Position numbers and translations under genes: made by a program. Positions 1 to 8,914 of a stretch of DNA of 31,070 nucleotides are shown here, piece after piece. The notes beneath the pieces were generated by a model, which saw only the letters and a list, made by a program, of their open reading frames with translations, was not told the DNA's origin and searched no databases. Position 1 is the stretch's first letter. Each line of letters opens with the position of its first letter. The DNA comes from an uncultured Actinomycetes bacterium (GTDB lineage: Bacteria > Actinomycetota > Actinomycetes > S36-B12): contig CALGTB010000100.1 of NCBI GenBank assembly GCA_937902285.1, positions 1-31,070 on the forward strand, written 5' to 3'.

Positions 1-923
1 GAGGCCGGGGCATCGTCGAGCCCCATCAGGGTGTGCAGGTCGACCACCACGTCGAGGGCCATGACCCCGGCAGCTGACGATCGTCCATCAGCCCGGCGAC
101 CCAGCGCGAGGTCGGCCAGCGCCATGCTGCGCCGCTCCCCCACCGTGCCCGCATCCTCCGTGACCGCTCGCGCCTCGACCGCCGCCATCACGGCATGCGC
201 ATCCACGGTCGCCATCCGTGCGACGAGGACACTGATGCCGTCGAGCTCGTCGACGACGTGGACGCCCCGCGTGCAGCGGGCCGCCTCCCGTCGGCGTCGG
301 GCACCCTGGGCATCGATCACGAGCACGGCCCGGTTCACAGCCGCCCGGGTCGCGGACAGAGTTCCGCGTCGCGCCACCGGGAGGACTCGCTGCTGCAGAC
401 GAGCGCAGGCTGACCGGAAGTCGTCGCAGTCCGGCCCCGTGTCTGCCCAGGCCCCATCGAACCGGCGGGCAGCCTCGACGATCACCGACACGTGTCCCGT
501 GCTGATCTCGCCCAGTGCCAGTGCGTCCCACGTGTCGCGCAGCGGTCCCGCGAGCAGCCGCGCGCTGTCGATCCGGGCCTGCGTCGTCGCAGGAGCCCAC
601 CGCACCGCCGCCGCGACCTCCTCGCGGGCTGCATCCTCGATCCTGATGCGCCGCTGCTCGTCGTTGCCCGGCACCTGCAGCCAGAACTCGTCGACGCGCG
701 CGGTGTCACCCGCCGCGGCAACGAGAGCCTCCGTCTGGACGCTGGCCCACCATGACGTGATGCGCTCGTGCACCTGCAGGAAGGTCACGGCATCCTCGGG
801 ACCGAGCGACGCCCGGTCGACCATCAGCAGGATGGACAGGGCGAACGGCCCGGGCTCCATGTCGACGACCACTGACAGCAGCTGCGCCGCCGTCGCGGTG
901 AAGGGGTCGATATCGGTGAGCAC
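1..923 (-). CDS. DUF222 domain protein (13E12/HNH-nuclease type), 3' end cut by window
   Basis: The reverse strand carries an open frame of 307 codons from a GTG at 923 to the window edge. It begins VLTDIDPFTATAAQLL and continues as a mostly helical, Arg/Ala-rich protein with segments such as RWAPATTQARIDSARLL and LGEISTGHVSVIVEAARRF. This pattern of a helical N-terminal half with an 'A..t...A..ri..A..L' core matches DUF222, which in actinobacteria usually precedes a C-terminal HNH nuclease motif. That part would lie outside the window, so nuclease activity cannot be judged. An in-frame TAG four codons upstream limits the start to this GTG or a later one (a GTG or the ATG of MEPG, about residue 22); a weak GAGGG lies close before it. 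The family occurs in many diverged copies per genome and its role is poorly known. It is probably transcribed separately from the DUF885 gene upstream. Confidence 0.75.
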   Translation of the reverse strand, partial: MLTDIDPFTATAAQLLSVVVDMEPGPFALSILLMVDRASLGPEDAVTFLQVHERITSWWASVQTEALVAAAGDTARVDEFWLQVPGNDEQRRIRIEDAAREEVAAAVRWAPATTQARIDSARLLAGPLRDTWDALALGEISTGHVSVIVEAARRFDGAWADTGPDCDDFRSACARLQQRVLPVARRGTLSATRAAVNRAVLVIDAQGARRRREAARCTRGVHVVDELDGISVLVARMATVDAHAVMAAVEARAVTEDAGTVGERRSMALADLALGRRADGRSSAAGVMALDVVVDLHTLMGLDDAPA

Positions 924-968
924 GCCCTCACACTAGGCCGGGGGTCTGACACCGATCTACCCCCGAAC

Positions 969-1002
969 CCGTTGCAGCCCAACGGCTTGCGGCGCCTCGC
1001 CG
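969..1002 (-). terminator. Two tandem hairpins after the DUF885 gene (putative terminator)
   Basis: Just past the DUF885 stop there are two perfect short hairpins. The first is at 990-1002 (stem CGGCG/CGCCG, loop of 3). The second is at 969-985 (stem CCGTTG/CAACGG, loop of 5). Neither is followed by a T-run, which is common for actinobacterial ends. The rest of the 90-base gap holds nothing I recognise. Confidence 0.4.
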
Positions 1003-1013
1003 TCGGTCTTCGG

Positions 1014-2639
1014 CTAGATCCCGAGCAGGGTGCGCAGGTGGCGGGGAGCGGGCGAGCCATGCCCGAGCATCAGGTCGTGCACCGCACGGTCGGTCCAGTC
1101 GGGATGCAGCACCCGCAGGTCGTGCGCGACGCCCGAAAGGGCCCGGTACCCCACGTAGTACGTGGGCAGCTGGCCAGCCGTGAGCAGGGCACGCCGCCAC
1201 TTGCCGACCGCCTCGCCCTCCTCCTGGAAGCCACGGTCCTGCATGAGCGCGAGCCCCTCGGCCTCACTGAGGTCGTGCGCGTGGACGAACACGTCGAGCA
1301 TCGCGTTGATCGTGCCGCGGGCGAGCATCTTCAGCTGCTGCATCTCCATGGCGAGCGGCGCCCGGTCATCGTCGCTGGGCGCGTAGCCGCGCGCCACCAT
1401 CAGCTCCTCGGCGTAGACGGCCCAGCCCTCGACGAACACCCCGCTGCGCCCGAAGCGGCGGACGGCCGTCGGCGAGGTGAGCCGCTGGGCATGGGCGAGC
1501 TGCAGCACGTGCCCGGGCATCGCCTCGTGCACCGTGAGGTTGTGCAGCTGGACGCCGTTGTACTCGCGGTAGAAGGACGCGACCCGCTCGGCCGACCAGT
1601 CGCCGGGCGCCGGTGAGACCGCCACGTAGGTGGGCATCCCTGGAGCCTCGAGCGGCCCGGGCGCATCGCAGTAGGCGACGGCCACGCCTCGGTGGATCTC
1701 CGGCATCTCGATGACACGCACATCGAGGTCGGGGATCGCGACGAGGTCGTGCTGGCGCACGAACTCCGTGGTGCGCGCCAGTGCCGACTCCATCAGCGGC
1801 AGCACCGTGTCGTCCGTGACCGGTGCCTGACGCGCGATCTCGGCCAGAGCGGCTCGCACCGCGTCGTCGCCGTCGGATGCATTGCCGAGGTAGCGCGCCG
1901 CGACCTCGCGCATGCGGTTGTTGATCGCGTCGAGGTGCTGGCGTGCGTCGTCGAGAAGGTCATCGGCCGACGTGTCGTCGTCGAGGCTGTGCCACAGCGT
2001 CGCGGCATACATCGGTGCACCCAGCCTCGGGCTTCGATGGGCGTCGGGAAGGCGGTCGGTGAGCCACTCCACGAAGTCGGCCACATGCACGGACGCGCGG
2101 TCGGCGACCGCGTCGTCGCCGGCCAGCGCACGGGCCGGCCCGTCGATCATCGCCCGAGTCCCGTCGAGCTGTGCGATCGCCGTCTCGACATGGATGCGCG
2201 ACATGTCCCCGAGCTGGCGCCGCGCCTCGGCCAGGTGGTCGGGGACGGCCGCCAGACGGCCGCGCATGCTCTGCGCCCGGTCGTCGACGGGCGCGAATTC
2301 GCGCGACATCAGCAGGTACAGCGCCGTGCCCGGGTTCCACACCATCGGATCCCAGGTGTGGGCCGCGAGGTCGCCGAGCTCGAAGCGGGTGCGCAGCAGC
2401 CGAGCCCGGAGGATCTCGAGGTCGACGAGGTCGGAGACGTCGAGCTCGACGTCGTCGACGGCGTCGAGCTCGGTGACGCGGTCGTCGATCCGCGCCAGGC
2501 GACCGGGCACGTCCGACAGGTCGGGCAGGCGGTCATCGAAGCGGTGGTCGCCGAGCCAGGTCGCCGCGACGGGCTCCGACTCCAATAGCTCGTCGACGAT
2601 GCGACCGGCCAGCCGGCGGAACCCCTCGGTCACGCTCAT
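1014..2639 (-). CDS. DUF885 family protein, putative zinc-dependent peptidase-like
   Basis: This is a 541-residue protein of the DUF885 family, whose members resemble metallopeptidases. Visible signatures are HEAMPGH at residues 371-377 (the family's HExxPGH metal site) and EGWAVYAEEL at 404-413, where the glutamate is the likely third ligand. The length is normal for the family. No signal peptide or membrane segment is evident, so it is probably cytoplasmic. The ATG at 2639 overlaps the mazG stop (ATGA), so it should be translationally coupled to mazG and be the last gene of the glmU-to-mazG run. The substrate cannot be read from the sequence. Some relatives act on short or modified peptides, but nothing here points to one. 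Confidence 0.85.
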   Translation of the reverse strand: MSVTEGFRRLAGRIVDELLESEPVAATWLGDHRFDDRLPDLSDVPGRLARIDDRVTELDAVDDVELDVSDLVDLEILRARLLRTRFELGDLAAHTWDPMVWNPGTALYLLMSREFAPVDDRAQSMRGRLAAVPDHLAEARRQLGDMSRIHVETAIAQLDGTRAMIDGPARALAGDDAVADRASVHVADFVEWLTDRLPDAHRSPRLGAPMYAATLWHSLDDDTSADDLLDDARQHLDAINNRMREVAARYLGNASDGDDAVRAALAEIARQAPVTDDTVLPLMESALARTTEFVRQHDLVAIPDLDVRVIEMPEIHRGVAVAYCDAPGPLEAPGMPTYVAVSPAPGDWSAERVASFYREYNGVQLHNLTVHEAMPGHVLQLAHAQRLTSPTAVRRFGRSGVFVEGWAVYAEELMVARGYAPSDDDRAPLAMEMQQLKMLARGTINAMLDVFVHAHDLSEAEGLALMQDRGFQEEGEAVGKWRRALLTAGQLPTYYVGYRALSGVAHDLRVLHPDWTDRAVHDLMLGHGSPAPRHLRTLLGI

Positions 2640-3328
2640 GCCAGGCCCTCGACCCGGCGGATCGCCTCGACGCGTCGGCGGGCCGCACCGCGCGCGGCGG
2701 ACTCCGCATCGAACCCCCGGGCCCGGCCCTCGGCCACCAGCGCGAGGAGCAGGTCGCCGAAGTCGTCGGACGACTCGATGGCAGTGAAGGCGTCGGCAGC
2801 AGCGGACGCCGAGGGCAGGGTGCCCGCGCGAGCCGCGACCGGGGCGCTGCGGGCCAGCACCTTGCCCGCGTAGACGAGTGATGGCAGCGCCGAGGGGATG
2901 CCGTCGGTCACCGACTCGCGGCCCTTCTCCCGCGCCTTCTGCGCGTGCCAGTTGGCCTCGACCTCCTCCGGCGTGGTGGCCGACGAGGCGGCGTCGCCGA
3001 ACACATGAGGGTGCCGCGCGACGAGCTTGGCCACGATTCCGTCGGCGACATCGTCGATGTCCCAGCCGGCCGGCCCGGCCTCGGCCGCGATCCGGGCATG
3101 GAACACCACCTGCAGCAGCAGGTCGCCGAGCTCCTCGCGCAGGGCGGCGTCATCCGAGGTCTCGATCGCCTCGACCGTCTCGTAGGCCTCCTCGACGAGG
3201 TACTCGACGAGCGACGCATGCGTCTGCCGGGCATCCCAGGGGCAGCCGCCGGGCGACCGGAGGCGATCCATCACCTCGACGAGGGCAAGCAGGCGCTCCC
3301 CCGTGCGCGGGACCACCGGGTCGGTCAC
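2636..3328 (-). CDS. mazG: MazG family nucleoside triphosphate pyrophosphohydrolase
   Basis: MazG hydrolyses (d)NTPs to monophosphates and pyrophosphate, cleaning the nucleotide pool. From the GTG at 3328 the protein has 230 residues. It shows the entry motif GGCPWD (near 28-32), the first metal-binding acidic cluster EEAYE (46-50), EELGDLLLQVVFHA (about 65-78) and RHPHVFGD (105-112). The C-terminal half (about 140-230) is a weaker, Ala-rich second region, so only one complete catalytic MazG domain is evident. I chose GTG 3328 because it overlaps the TGA of the preceding lipoprotein gene (GTGA). An upstream extension to 3397 would only read the lipoprotein gene in another frame. The 3' end overlaps the DUF885 start by four bases. 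Confidence 0.92.
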   Translation of the reverse strand: MTDPVVPRTGERLLALVEVMDRLRSPGGCPWDARQTHASLVEYLVEEAYETVEAIETSDDAALREELGDLLLQVVFHARIAAEAGPAGWDIDDVADGIVAKLVARHPHVFGDAASSATTPEEVEANWHAQKAREKGRESVTDGIPSALPSLVYAGKVLARSAPVAARAGTLPSASAAADAFTAIESSDDFGDLLLALVAEGRARGFDAESAARGAARRRVEAIRRVEGLA

Positions 3329-3939
3329 TGCTGCAGCAGGGGCGGGGTCGAGAGGTCGTCGGGGACGGGGCCTACCTGGAGCGTCGCCGTGTCCCACGTG
3401 CCGAAGCGCGGGCTGACGGTGACGTCGAGCTCGTCGCTGAGCGCACCGACCGCCGCGAACACCGCCTGGCCCTGCTCCTCGGCCGTGCCCTCGGGGTTGA
3501 GCGCGACGCCGAGGTCCTGGGCCTGGATGTTCAGGCGGATGACGGACTCGATCTGCGAGGGGGCGACGCTCTGCTCGACGAACGTGGCCTCCATGGCGGC
3601 CTGGTCGCCGGACTGCGCGACGTACGTCGCCAGCTGCTCGTCGATGCGGCCCTGGCTCACCTCGACGCCCTCGCGCTCGGCCAGTGTGTCGACGAGGTCG
3701 ATGACGATCATGCGTCCGAGCGCGAGCGAGGTCATGGAGGCGTCGGGCGTGTCGACGGGCTTCCCCTGCGCCGCGAGGATGTCCTGCACGTGCGCCGCGA
3801 GCTGCTGCTCGCTGATCCTGCTGTCACCGAGGGTGGCGGCCGCTCCGGGCTGCTGGTTCGCGCAGGCCCCGAGGACGAGGACGACGCCCATGAGGGCTGC
3901 GGCGGCGAGGGCACGACGCGGGCGGCGGGCTGCGGTCAT
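3325..3939 (-). CDS. SurA N-terminal-like lipoprotein
   Basis: This is a 204-residue predicted lipoprotein. The N-terminus is basic (TAARRPRRA), followed by a hydrophobic stretch and the lipobox LGAC with the modifiable cysteine at residue 26. The mature part contains 'DSRISEQQLAAHVQDIL', which resembles the helical N-terminal chaperone region of SurA/parvulin proteins, and is mainly helical. There is no parvulin PPIase domain; the protein ends soon after a short 'FGTWD...LQVGPVPDDLS' segment. It probably sits on the outer face of the membrane as a folding helper, but that is inference. An AGGAGA lies 8 bases before the ATG at 3939. A GTG one codon earlier (3942) overlapping the mfd stop is an alternative. 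It lies between mfd and mazG. Confidence 0.75.
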   Translation of the reverse strand: MTAARRPRRALAAAALMGVVLVLGACANQQPGAAATLGDSRISEQQLAAHVQDILAAQGKPVDTPDASMTSLALGRMIVIDLVDTLAEREGVEVSQGRIDEQLATYVAQSGDQAAMEATFVEQSVAPSQIESVIRLNIQAQDLGVALNPEGTAEEQGQAVFAAVGALSDELDVTVSPRFGTWDTATLQVGPVPDDLSTPPLLQQ

Positions 3940-6900
3940 CACGACTTCTCCTGGGGCGGTGCGGCGGGCAGGACGGCCTTCACGAGGTCGGCTGCCCAGG
4001 ACAGCAGTTCGGTGTCGCGCAACGGCGTCCCCCCGAAGGAGGCCGTCGTCGGGCGCGGCACCACGATCGTACGGATCGCCGGTTTGACCAGCGTGCGCGG
4101 GTAGAGGCGGGTCAGCCGCATCTGCCCGGACTCGGGCAGGGTCACCGGGTGGAAGTGGATGGCGGACCCCTTGAGCACGATCTCGCTCAGCCCGGACGCC
4201 CGGGCCAGGACCCGGAAGCGGGCGACCGCGAGCAGCGACTCGACCGTGCCGGGCAGCGGGCCGTAGCGGTCCATGAGCTCGGCCGCGACCTCGTCGACAT
4301 CGGCATCCGACGTGGCGTCGGCGAGGCGCTTGTAGGCCTCGAGCCGCAGTCGCTCGTGGGGGACGTACTCGGCCGGGATGTGCGCGTCGATCGGGAGCTC
4401 GACCTTGACGTCGAGCGGGCCGGTCGGCACCTCGTTCTTGTGCTCCGCCAGGGCCTCGCCCACGAGGCGGACGTAGAGGTCGAACCCGACGTCGGCGATG
4501 TGACCGCTCTGCTCGCCGCCGAGCAGGTTGCCCGCGCCGCGGATCTCGAGGTCCTTCATCGCGATGTGCATGCCCGACCCGAGGTCGGTGTGCTGGGCGA
4601 TCGTGGCGAGCCGCTCGTGCGCGGTCTCCGTCAGGGGGCGATCAGGCGCGTACATGAAGTAGGCGTAGGCGCGCTCGCGTCCCCGGCCGACGCGGCCGCG
4701 CAGCTGGTGGAGCTGTGACAGGCCGAACGTGTCCGCGCGGTCGACGATGAGGGTGTTGGCGTTGGCGATGTCGATGCCCGACTCGACGATCGTCGTGCAC
4801 ACCAGCACGTCGATCTGCCTCTCCCAGAAGTCGACGATCACCTGCTCGAGGGCGCTCTCGTTCATCTGCCCGTGGGCGATGGCGATGCGAGCGTCGGGGA
4901 CGAGCTCGCCGATGCGTCGCGCGACCCGGTCGATCGACTCGACGCGGTTGTGGACGAAGAAGACCTGGCCCTCGCGCATGAGCTCGCGGTTGATGGCCGC
5001 GGCGATCTGCTTGTCGTCGTAGGGGCCGACGAAGGTGAGCACGGGGTGGCGCTCCTCGGGCGGCGTCTGGATGACCGACATCTCCCGGATGCCCGTGACG
5101 GCCATCTCGAGCGTGCGCGGGATCGGCGTCGCCGACATCGCCAGCACGTCGACGTTGGTGCGGAGCGCCTTCAGGTGCTCCTTGTGCTCGACGCCGAACC
5201 TCTGCTCCTCGTCGATGACCACGAGGCCGAGGTCCTTGAACCGCACGCCGGACGTGAGCAGCCGGTGCGTGCCGATGACGACGTCGACGGTGCCGTCAGC
5301 GACACCCTCGAGGGCCGCCTTGGCCTCCTTCTCGGTATTGAACCGCGACAGCGCCGCCACCTTCACGGGGAACGACGCGTAGCGCTCCGAGAAGGTCGAC
5401 ATGTGCTGCTGGACGAGCAGCGTGGTCGGCACCAGCACGGCGACCTGCTTGCCGTCCTGCACGGCCTTGAACGCCGCCCGCACGGCGATCTCGGTCTTCC
5501 CGTAGCCGACGTCGCCGCAGATGAGGCGGTCCATCGGCACGAGCCGCTGCATGTCCTCCTTGACCTCGTCGATGCAGGCGACCTGGTCGGGCGTCTCCAC
5601 GTAGGGGAAGGCGTCCTCGAGCTCGCGCTGCCAGGGCGTGTCGGCCGAGAACGCGTAGCCCTTGCTCGCCTGTCGTGCGGCGTAGAGCCGGATGAGCTCG
5701 CCAGCGATCTGCTTGACCGCCTTGCGGGCCCGGCCCTTCGCCTTCTGCCAGTCGGCCCCGCCGAGACGGTGCACCGTGGGAGCCTCGCCGCCGACGTACT
5801 TGGTGATGAGGTCGAGCTGGTCCATCGGCACGAAGAGCCGGTCGGCCGGCTGGCCGCGCTTGCTCGACGCGTACTCGAGCACGAGGTACTCGCGCTCGGC
5901 TCCGGCGACGGCCCGCTGCACCATGTCGACGTAGCGGCCGACGCCATGCTGCTCGTGGACCACATGGTCACCCGGCTTCAGGGTGAGCGGGTCGATGGCC
6001 CGGCGACGACGCGACGGGAGTCGGCGCATGTCCTTGGTCGACGCACGCTGGCCCACGATGTCGGTCTCGGTCACGACCGTCAGGGCGCATGCCGGCATCG
6101 AGAAGCCGTGGAGCAGCCGGCCGCGGGTCACCGTGACGACCCCCGTCTCCGGTGGGGCCGACAGGTCGACCGACTCCATCACGGGCACGCCCGCGTCGGC
6201 GAGCTCCTCGACCAGGCGGGCGACCGATCCGTGGCCCTCAGCGAGCAGGACCACCCGTGACCCGGCGACGGCCCAGGTGCGCAGGTCGGCGAGCGCGGCC
6301 CCGGAGTCGCCGCGATACGACTCGATGGCCGTGGCCGGGACCCGGATGCGATCGCCAGGGACGAGGTCGTCGTCCAGCTCGGCGTCCGACAGCAGCGGGG
6401 TGACGAGCCACCAGCCGACTCCGCGCTGCCGGGCCACGTCGCGCAGGTCGCCGAGCTCGCGGTAGCTGGCGCCAGCCAGGTCGATGGGCGTGGCGTTGCC
6501 GACGGTCGCGTTGTGCCACGAGGCCATGAGGAACTCGGTCGCCGTCCGCACGATGTCGTGGGCGCGCTTGCGCACCCTCTCGGGCTCCAGCAGCAGGACG
6601 TGGGCCGCCCCCGCCAGCTCGAGCGGGGTGGTCATCCCGTCGGCCAGCACCGGGGCGAGCGACTCCATGCCCTCGACGGCGATGCCCAGCGCGAGCTTGT
6701 CGCACATCTCGGCGACCGCGGGCTGGACCCGGGCCAGTGCGGCGGCCCGCTCGCGGACGGCGGGCGTGAGCAGCAGCTCGCGGACGGCGGGGGCCCACAG
6801 CCCGTGCTCGGCCAGCTCCAGCGAGCGCTGGTCGCCCACGGCGAACGTGCGGATCTCCTCGACCGTGTCGCCCCAGAACTCGACGCGGAGCGGATGCTCC

Positions 6901-7490
6901 TCGGTGGGAGGGAAGACGTCGAGGATGCCGCCGCGCACCGCCACCTGGCCGCGGCGCTCGACCAGGTCGTTGCGCACGTAGCCCAGCTCGACGAGCCGCG
7001 CGACCAGATCGTGCAGCGGGGCCTCGTCGCCCGCGACGAGCCGGACCGGCTCGACATCCCCGATGCCGGAGATGACCGGCTGGAGGAAGGCGCGGACCGA
7101 GGTCACCACCACGTCGATCGGCAGGGTCATGGGATCGGCCGGGTCGGGGTGCGCCAGGCGCCTCATGACGGCGACGCGACGGCCGACGGTGTCTGACGAG
7201 GGCGACAGCCGCTCGTGCGGGAGGGTCTCCCACGAGGGGAAGACCACGACGCGGGCGTCCGGCACCAGGCCGGGCAGGGCGGCGGCGACGTCCTCCGCCT
7301 CGCGGCCCGTGGCCGTCACCACGAAGAGCGGCACCCCCTGCGGGCGATGGGCCACGAGCGACGCCACGACCAGGGGGTGGACCGCGCTCGTCGCCTCGAC
7401 CACCGCGCCCGATCCGGCAGCCGACAGCTCCGCGATGAGCCGGAAGGCCGGCTCGTCGTCGGTGCAGTCGAGGAGCGCGGACAGGTTCAC
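3939..7490 (-). CDS. mfd: Transcription-repair coupling factor Mfd
   Basis: Mfd removes RNA polymerase stalled at DNA lesions and recruits UvrA. The protein has 1183 residues from the GTG at 7490, the usual length. The N-terminal UvrB-like region includes SWETLPHERLSPSSDTVGRR (about 86-105). The RNAP-interacting domain begins at LKPGDHVVHEQHGVGRY (504-520). The helicase core has Walker A GDVGYGKT (659-666), the DEEQ box (760-763), SATPIPRTL (786-794) and a later QLRGRVGRG motif. The C-terminal TRCF domain follows (PLDVKVELPIDAHIPAEYV...). The GTG was chosen because it overlaps the TGA of the CysQ-like gene (GTGA). A longer open frame upstream has no Mfd-like sequence. The TGA overlaps the start of the lipoprotein gene, so translation is probably coupled on both sides. 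Confidence 0.97.
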   Translation of the reverse strand: MNLSALLDCTDDEPAFRLIAELSAAGSGAVVEATSAVHPLVVASLVAHRPQGVPLFVVTATGREAEDVAAALPGLVPDARVVVFPSWETLPHERLSPSSDTVGRRVAVMRRLAHPDPADPMTLPIDVVVTSVRAFLQPVISGIGDVEPVRLVAGDEAPLHDLVARLVELGYVRNDLVERRGQVAVRGGILDVFPPTEEHPLRVEFWGDTVEEIRTFAVGDQRSLELAEHGLWAPAVRELLLTPAVRERAAALARVQPAVAEMCDKLALGIAVEGMESLAPVLADGMTTPLELAGAAHVLLLEPERVRKRAHDIVRTATEFLMASWHNATVGNATPIDLAGASYRELGDLRDVARQRGVGWWLVTPLLSDAELDDDLVPGDRIRVPATAIESYRGDSGAALADLRTWAVAGSRVVLLAEGHGSVARLVEELADAGVPVMESVDLSAPPETGVVTVTRGRLLHGFSMPACALTVVTETDIVGQRASTKDMRRLPSRRRRAIDPLTLKPGDHVVHEQHGVGRYVDMVQRAVAGAEREYLVLEYASSKRGQPADRLFVPMDQLDLITKYVGGEAPTVHRLGGADWQKAKGRARKAVKQIAGELIRLYAARQASKGYAFSADTPWQRELEDAFPYVETPDQVACIDEVKEDMQRLVPMDRLICGDVGYGKTEIAVRAAFKAVQDGKQVAVLVPTTLLVQQHMSTFSERYASFPVKVAALSRFNTEKEAKAALEGVADGTVDVVIGTHRLLTSGVRFKDLGLVVIDEEQRFGVEHKEHLKALRTNVDVLAMSATPIPRTLEMAVTGIREMSVIQTPPEERHPVLTFVGPYDDKQIAAAINRELMREGQVFFVHNRVESIDRVARRIGELVPDARIAIAHGQMNESALEQVIVDFWERQIDVLVCTTIVESGIDIANANTLIVDRADTFGLSQLHQLRGRVGRGRERAYAYFMYAPDRPLTETAHERLATIAQHTDLGSGMHIAMKDLEIRGAGNLLGGEQSGHIADVGFDLYVRLVGEALAEHKNEVPTGPLDVKVELPIDAHIPAEYVPHERLRLEAYKRLADATSDADVDEVAAELMDRYGPLPGTVESLLAVARFRVLARASGLSEIVLKGSAIHFHPVTLPESGQMRLTRLYPRTLVKPAIRTIVVPRPTTASFGGTPLRDTELLSWAADLVKAVLPAAPPQEKS

Positions 7491-8299
7491 AGGGCCGCGG
7501 CCTCCTGCAGGGCGGCACGCAGGTGGCTTACGAGGGCCGGATGGCTGACCACCAGGTCGGTGACGTACGGCGGCATGTGGTTGAACAGCACGGGCGAGCC
7601 GTCGACATGCGACGGCACCAGGCCGTAGTGGGCGGCCACGCCGTAGGGCGCCGCCACGTCCCACTCATAGAAGCCGGTGTCGTGGACGTAGGCCTCGGCC
7701 CGGCCCGCGATGAGCTCGTTGACCTTGGCGCCGACCGAGCCGACGTCCACGATCTCGACCCCGCGGTCGGTGATGCCGGCCTCGGCGAGGCGGGCGCTCA
7801 GGATCTCGACGGTCCGCGGCAGCGTCGCCGGCGGCCGGCTGCGCGAGGCCACGATCCGCAGGGGGCGGTCCGTGGGCAGCGCCGGCGGCGCCCCCACGTC
7901 GTCGAGGACGCTGCGGCTGAGCCCCTGGTCGGGAAGGTCCACGGTGGCCGCCGAGAGCACGGCGCCCGCCGGCTCCCACAGGGCGATGTGCACGGCGAAG
8001 TCGGCGCGGCCCTGGCCGTACTCCCACGTTCCGTCGAGCGGGTCGACGATCCACACTCGCGACGCGGACAGGCGGCGGTCGTCGTCCTTGCCCTCCTCGC
8101 TGAGGATGGCATCGCCGGGGCGGGCCGCCGTCAGCTCGGCCATGATCAGCTCGTGGGCAGCCCGGTCGGCCTGCTTGCGCAGCGCCGTGGCCGCCTCCTT
8201 GTCGTCAATGGGCCCGAAGCCGGCACGCAGCTCGAGCAGCAGCTGGCCGGCCTGCCGTGCGACATCGCGGGACAGCTCGGCGTCGGATCTCGTGGGCAT
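7487..8299 (-). CDS. cysQ: Inositol monophosphatase superfamily protein, CysQ-like 3'(2'),5'-bisphosphate nucleotidase
   Basis: This is a 270-residue Mg-dependent phosphatase of the FIG/IMPase fold. Metal and phosphate motifs are present: SEEG at 67-70, DPLDGTWEY at 86-94 and WDVAAP at 213-218. The DPLDGTWEY form, with aromatic residues after the Thr, and the SEEG motif are typical of CysQ-type enzymes that convert 3'-phosphoadenosine 5'-phosphate (PAP) to AMP, rather than of plain inositol phosphatases; this assignment is an inference. The ATG at 8299 has a GAGAGG about 7 bases upstream. It lies 18 bases after pth and overlaps mfd by four bases. PAP removal has no obvious link to its translation and repair neighbours. 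Confidence 0.85.
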   Translation of the reverse strand: MPTRSDAELSRDVARQAGQLLLELRAGFGPIDDKEAATALRKQADRAAHELIMAELTAARPGDAILSEEGKDDDRRLSASRVWIVDPLDGTWEYGQGRADFAVHIALWEPAGAVLSAATVDLPDQGLSRSVLDDVGAPPALPTDRPLRIVASRSRPPATLPRTVEILSARLAEAGITDRGVEIVDVGSVGAKVNELIAGRAEAYVHDTGFYEWDVAAPYGVAAHYGLVPSHVDGSPVLFNHMPPYVTDLVVSHPALVSHLRAALQEAAAL

Positions 8300-8317
8300 C
8301 GGTGCCTCTCTGCTGCG

Positions 8318-8905
8318 TCAGGCCGGATCGGCGTGGAACCGGTTCTGGGTTGATTCAAGTCCATCGCTCACCAGGCACTCGACCGCGTCGGCCGCCCGCT
8401 GCATGACCTCGGGAACCTCGGCGCGCTCGGTGGACCCGAAGGGCTTCAGGACGAAGGCCGCTGGATCCTGCCGGCCCGGCGGGCGGCCGATGCCGACCCG
8501 CACGCGCAGGAAGTCACCGGTGCCGATCGCCCGTCGGATGCTCTTCAGACCATTGTGCCCGTTGTCGCCGCCCCCGAGCTTGGCGCGGATGGCACCGAAG
8601 GGGATGTCGAGCTCGTCGTGCACGACGATCATCTGTGCGGGCTCGACGCCGTAGAAGGCCATGATCGCCTTCACCGGACCCCCGGACTCGTTCATGAAGG
8701 ACTGGGGCTCCACGAGCACCACATGCGGGCCGGGCACCGCGAACCTGCCCTCGCCGGCCTGGGCGTTCGCACGCTTGTGGCGGGCGAGCCGGATCCGGTG
8801 CGCCTCCGACAGCACGTCGACGACGAGGAAGCCGGCGTTGTGCCGGGTGGTGGCGTACTCCGGTCCCGGGTTGCCCAGTCCGACAACCAGCCAGGGGCTG
8901 GTCAC
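8318..8905 (-). CDS. pth: Peptidyl-tRNA hydrolase
   Basis: Pth releases tRNA from peptidyl-tRNA dropped by ribosomes. The 195-residue protein begins with GLGNPGPEYATTRHNAGF, giving Asn12 and the catalytic His22. FMNESGGPV (about 70-78), VVHDELDIP (94-102, Asp97) and GGGDNGHNGLKSI (about 111-123, Asn118) supply the other conserved sites. Length and motif order are standard. The start is GTG at 8905, nine bases after the rplY stop, with a GGAG overlapping the end of rplY. The rplY-pth pairing is typical of actinobacteria. Confidence 0.96.
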   Translation of the reverse strand: MTSPWLVVGLGNPGPEYATTRHNAGFLVVDVLSEAHRIRLARHKRANAQAGEGRFAVPGPHVVLVEPQSFMNESGGPVKAIMAFYGVEPAQMIVVHDELDIPFGAIRAKLGGGDNGHNGLKSIRRAIGTGDFLRVRVGIGRPPGRQDPAAFVLKPFGSTERAEVPEVMQRAADAVECLVSDGLESTQNRFHADPA

Positions 8906-8914
8906 GGCCGCTGA

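Noticed and set aside
4872..6260. Long plus-strand open frame (462 codons) opposite mfd
   Set aside because: It is an antisense shadow of the mfd coding frame in GC-rich DNA; its product is a low-complexity His/Arg/Asp-rich sequence with no domain.
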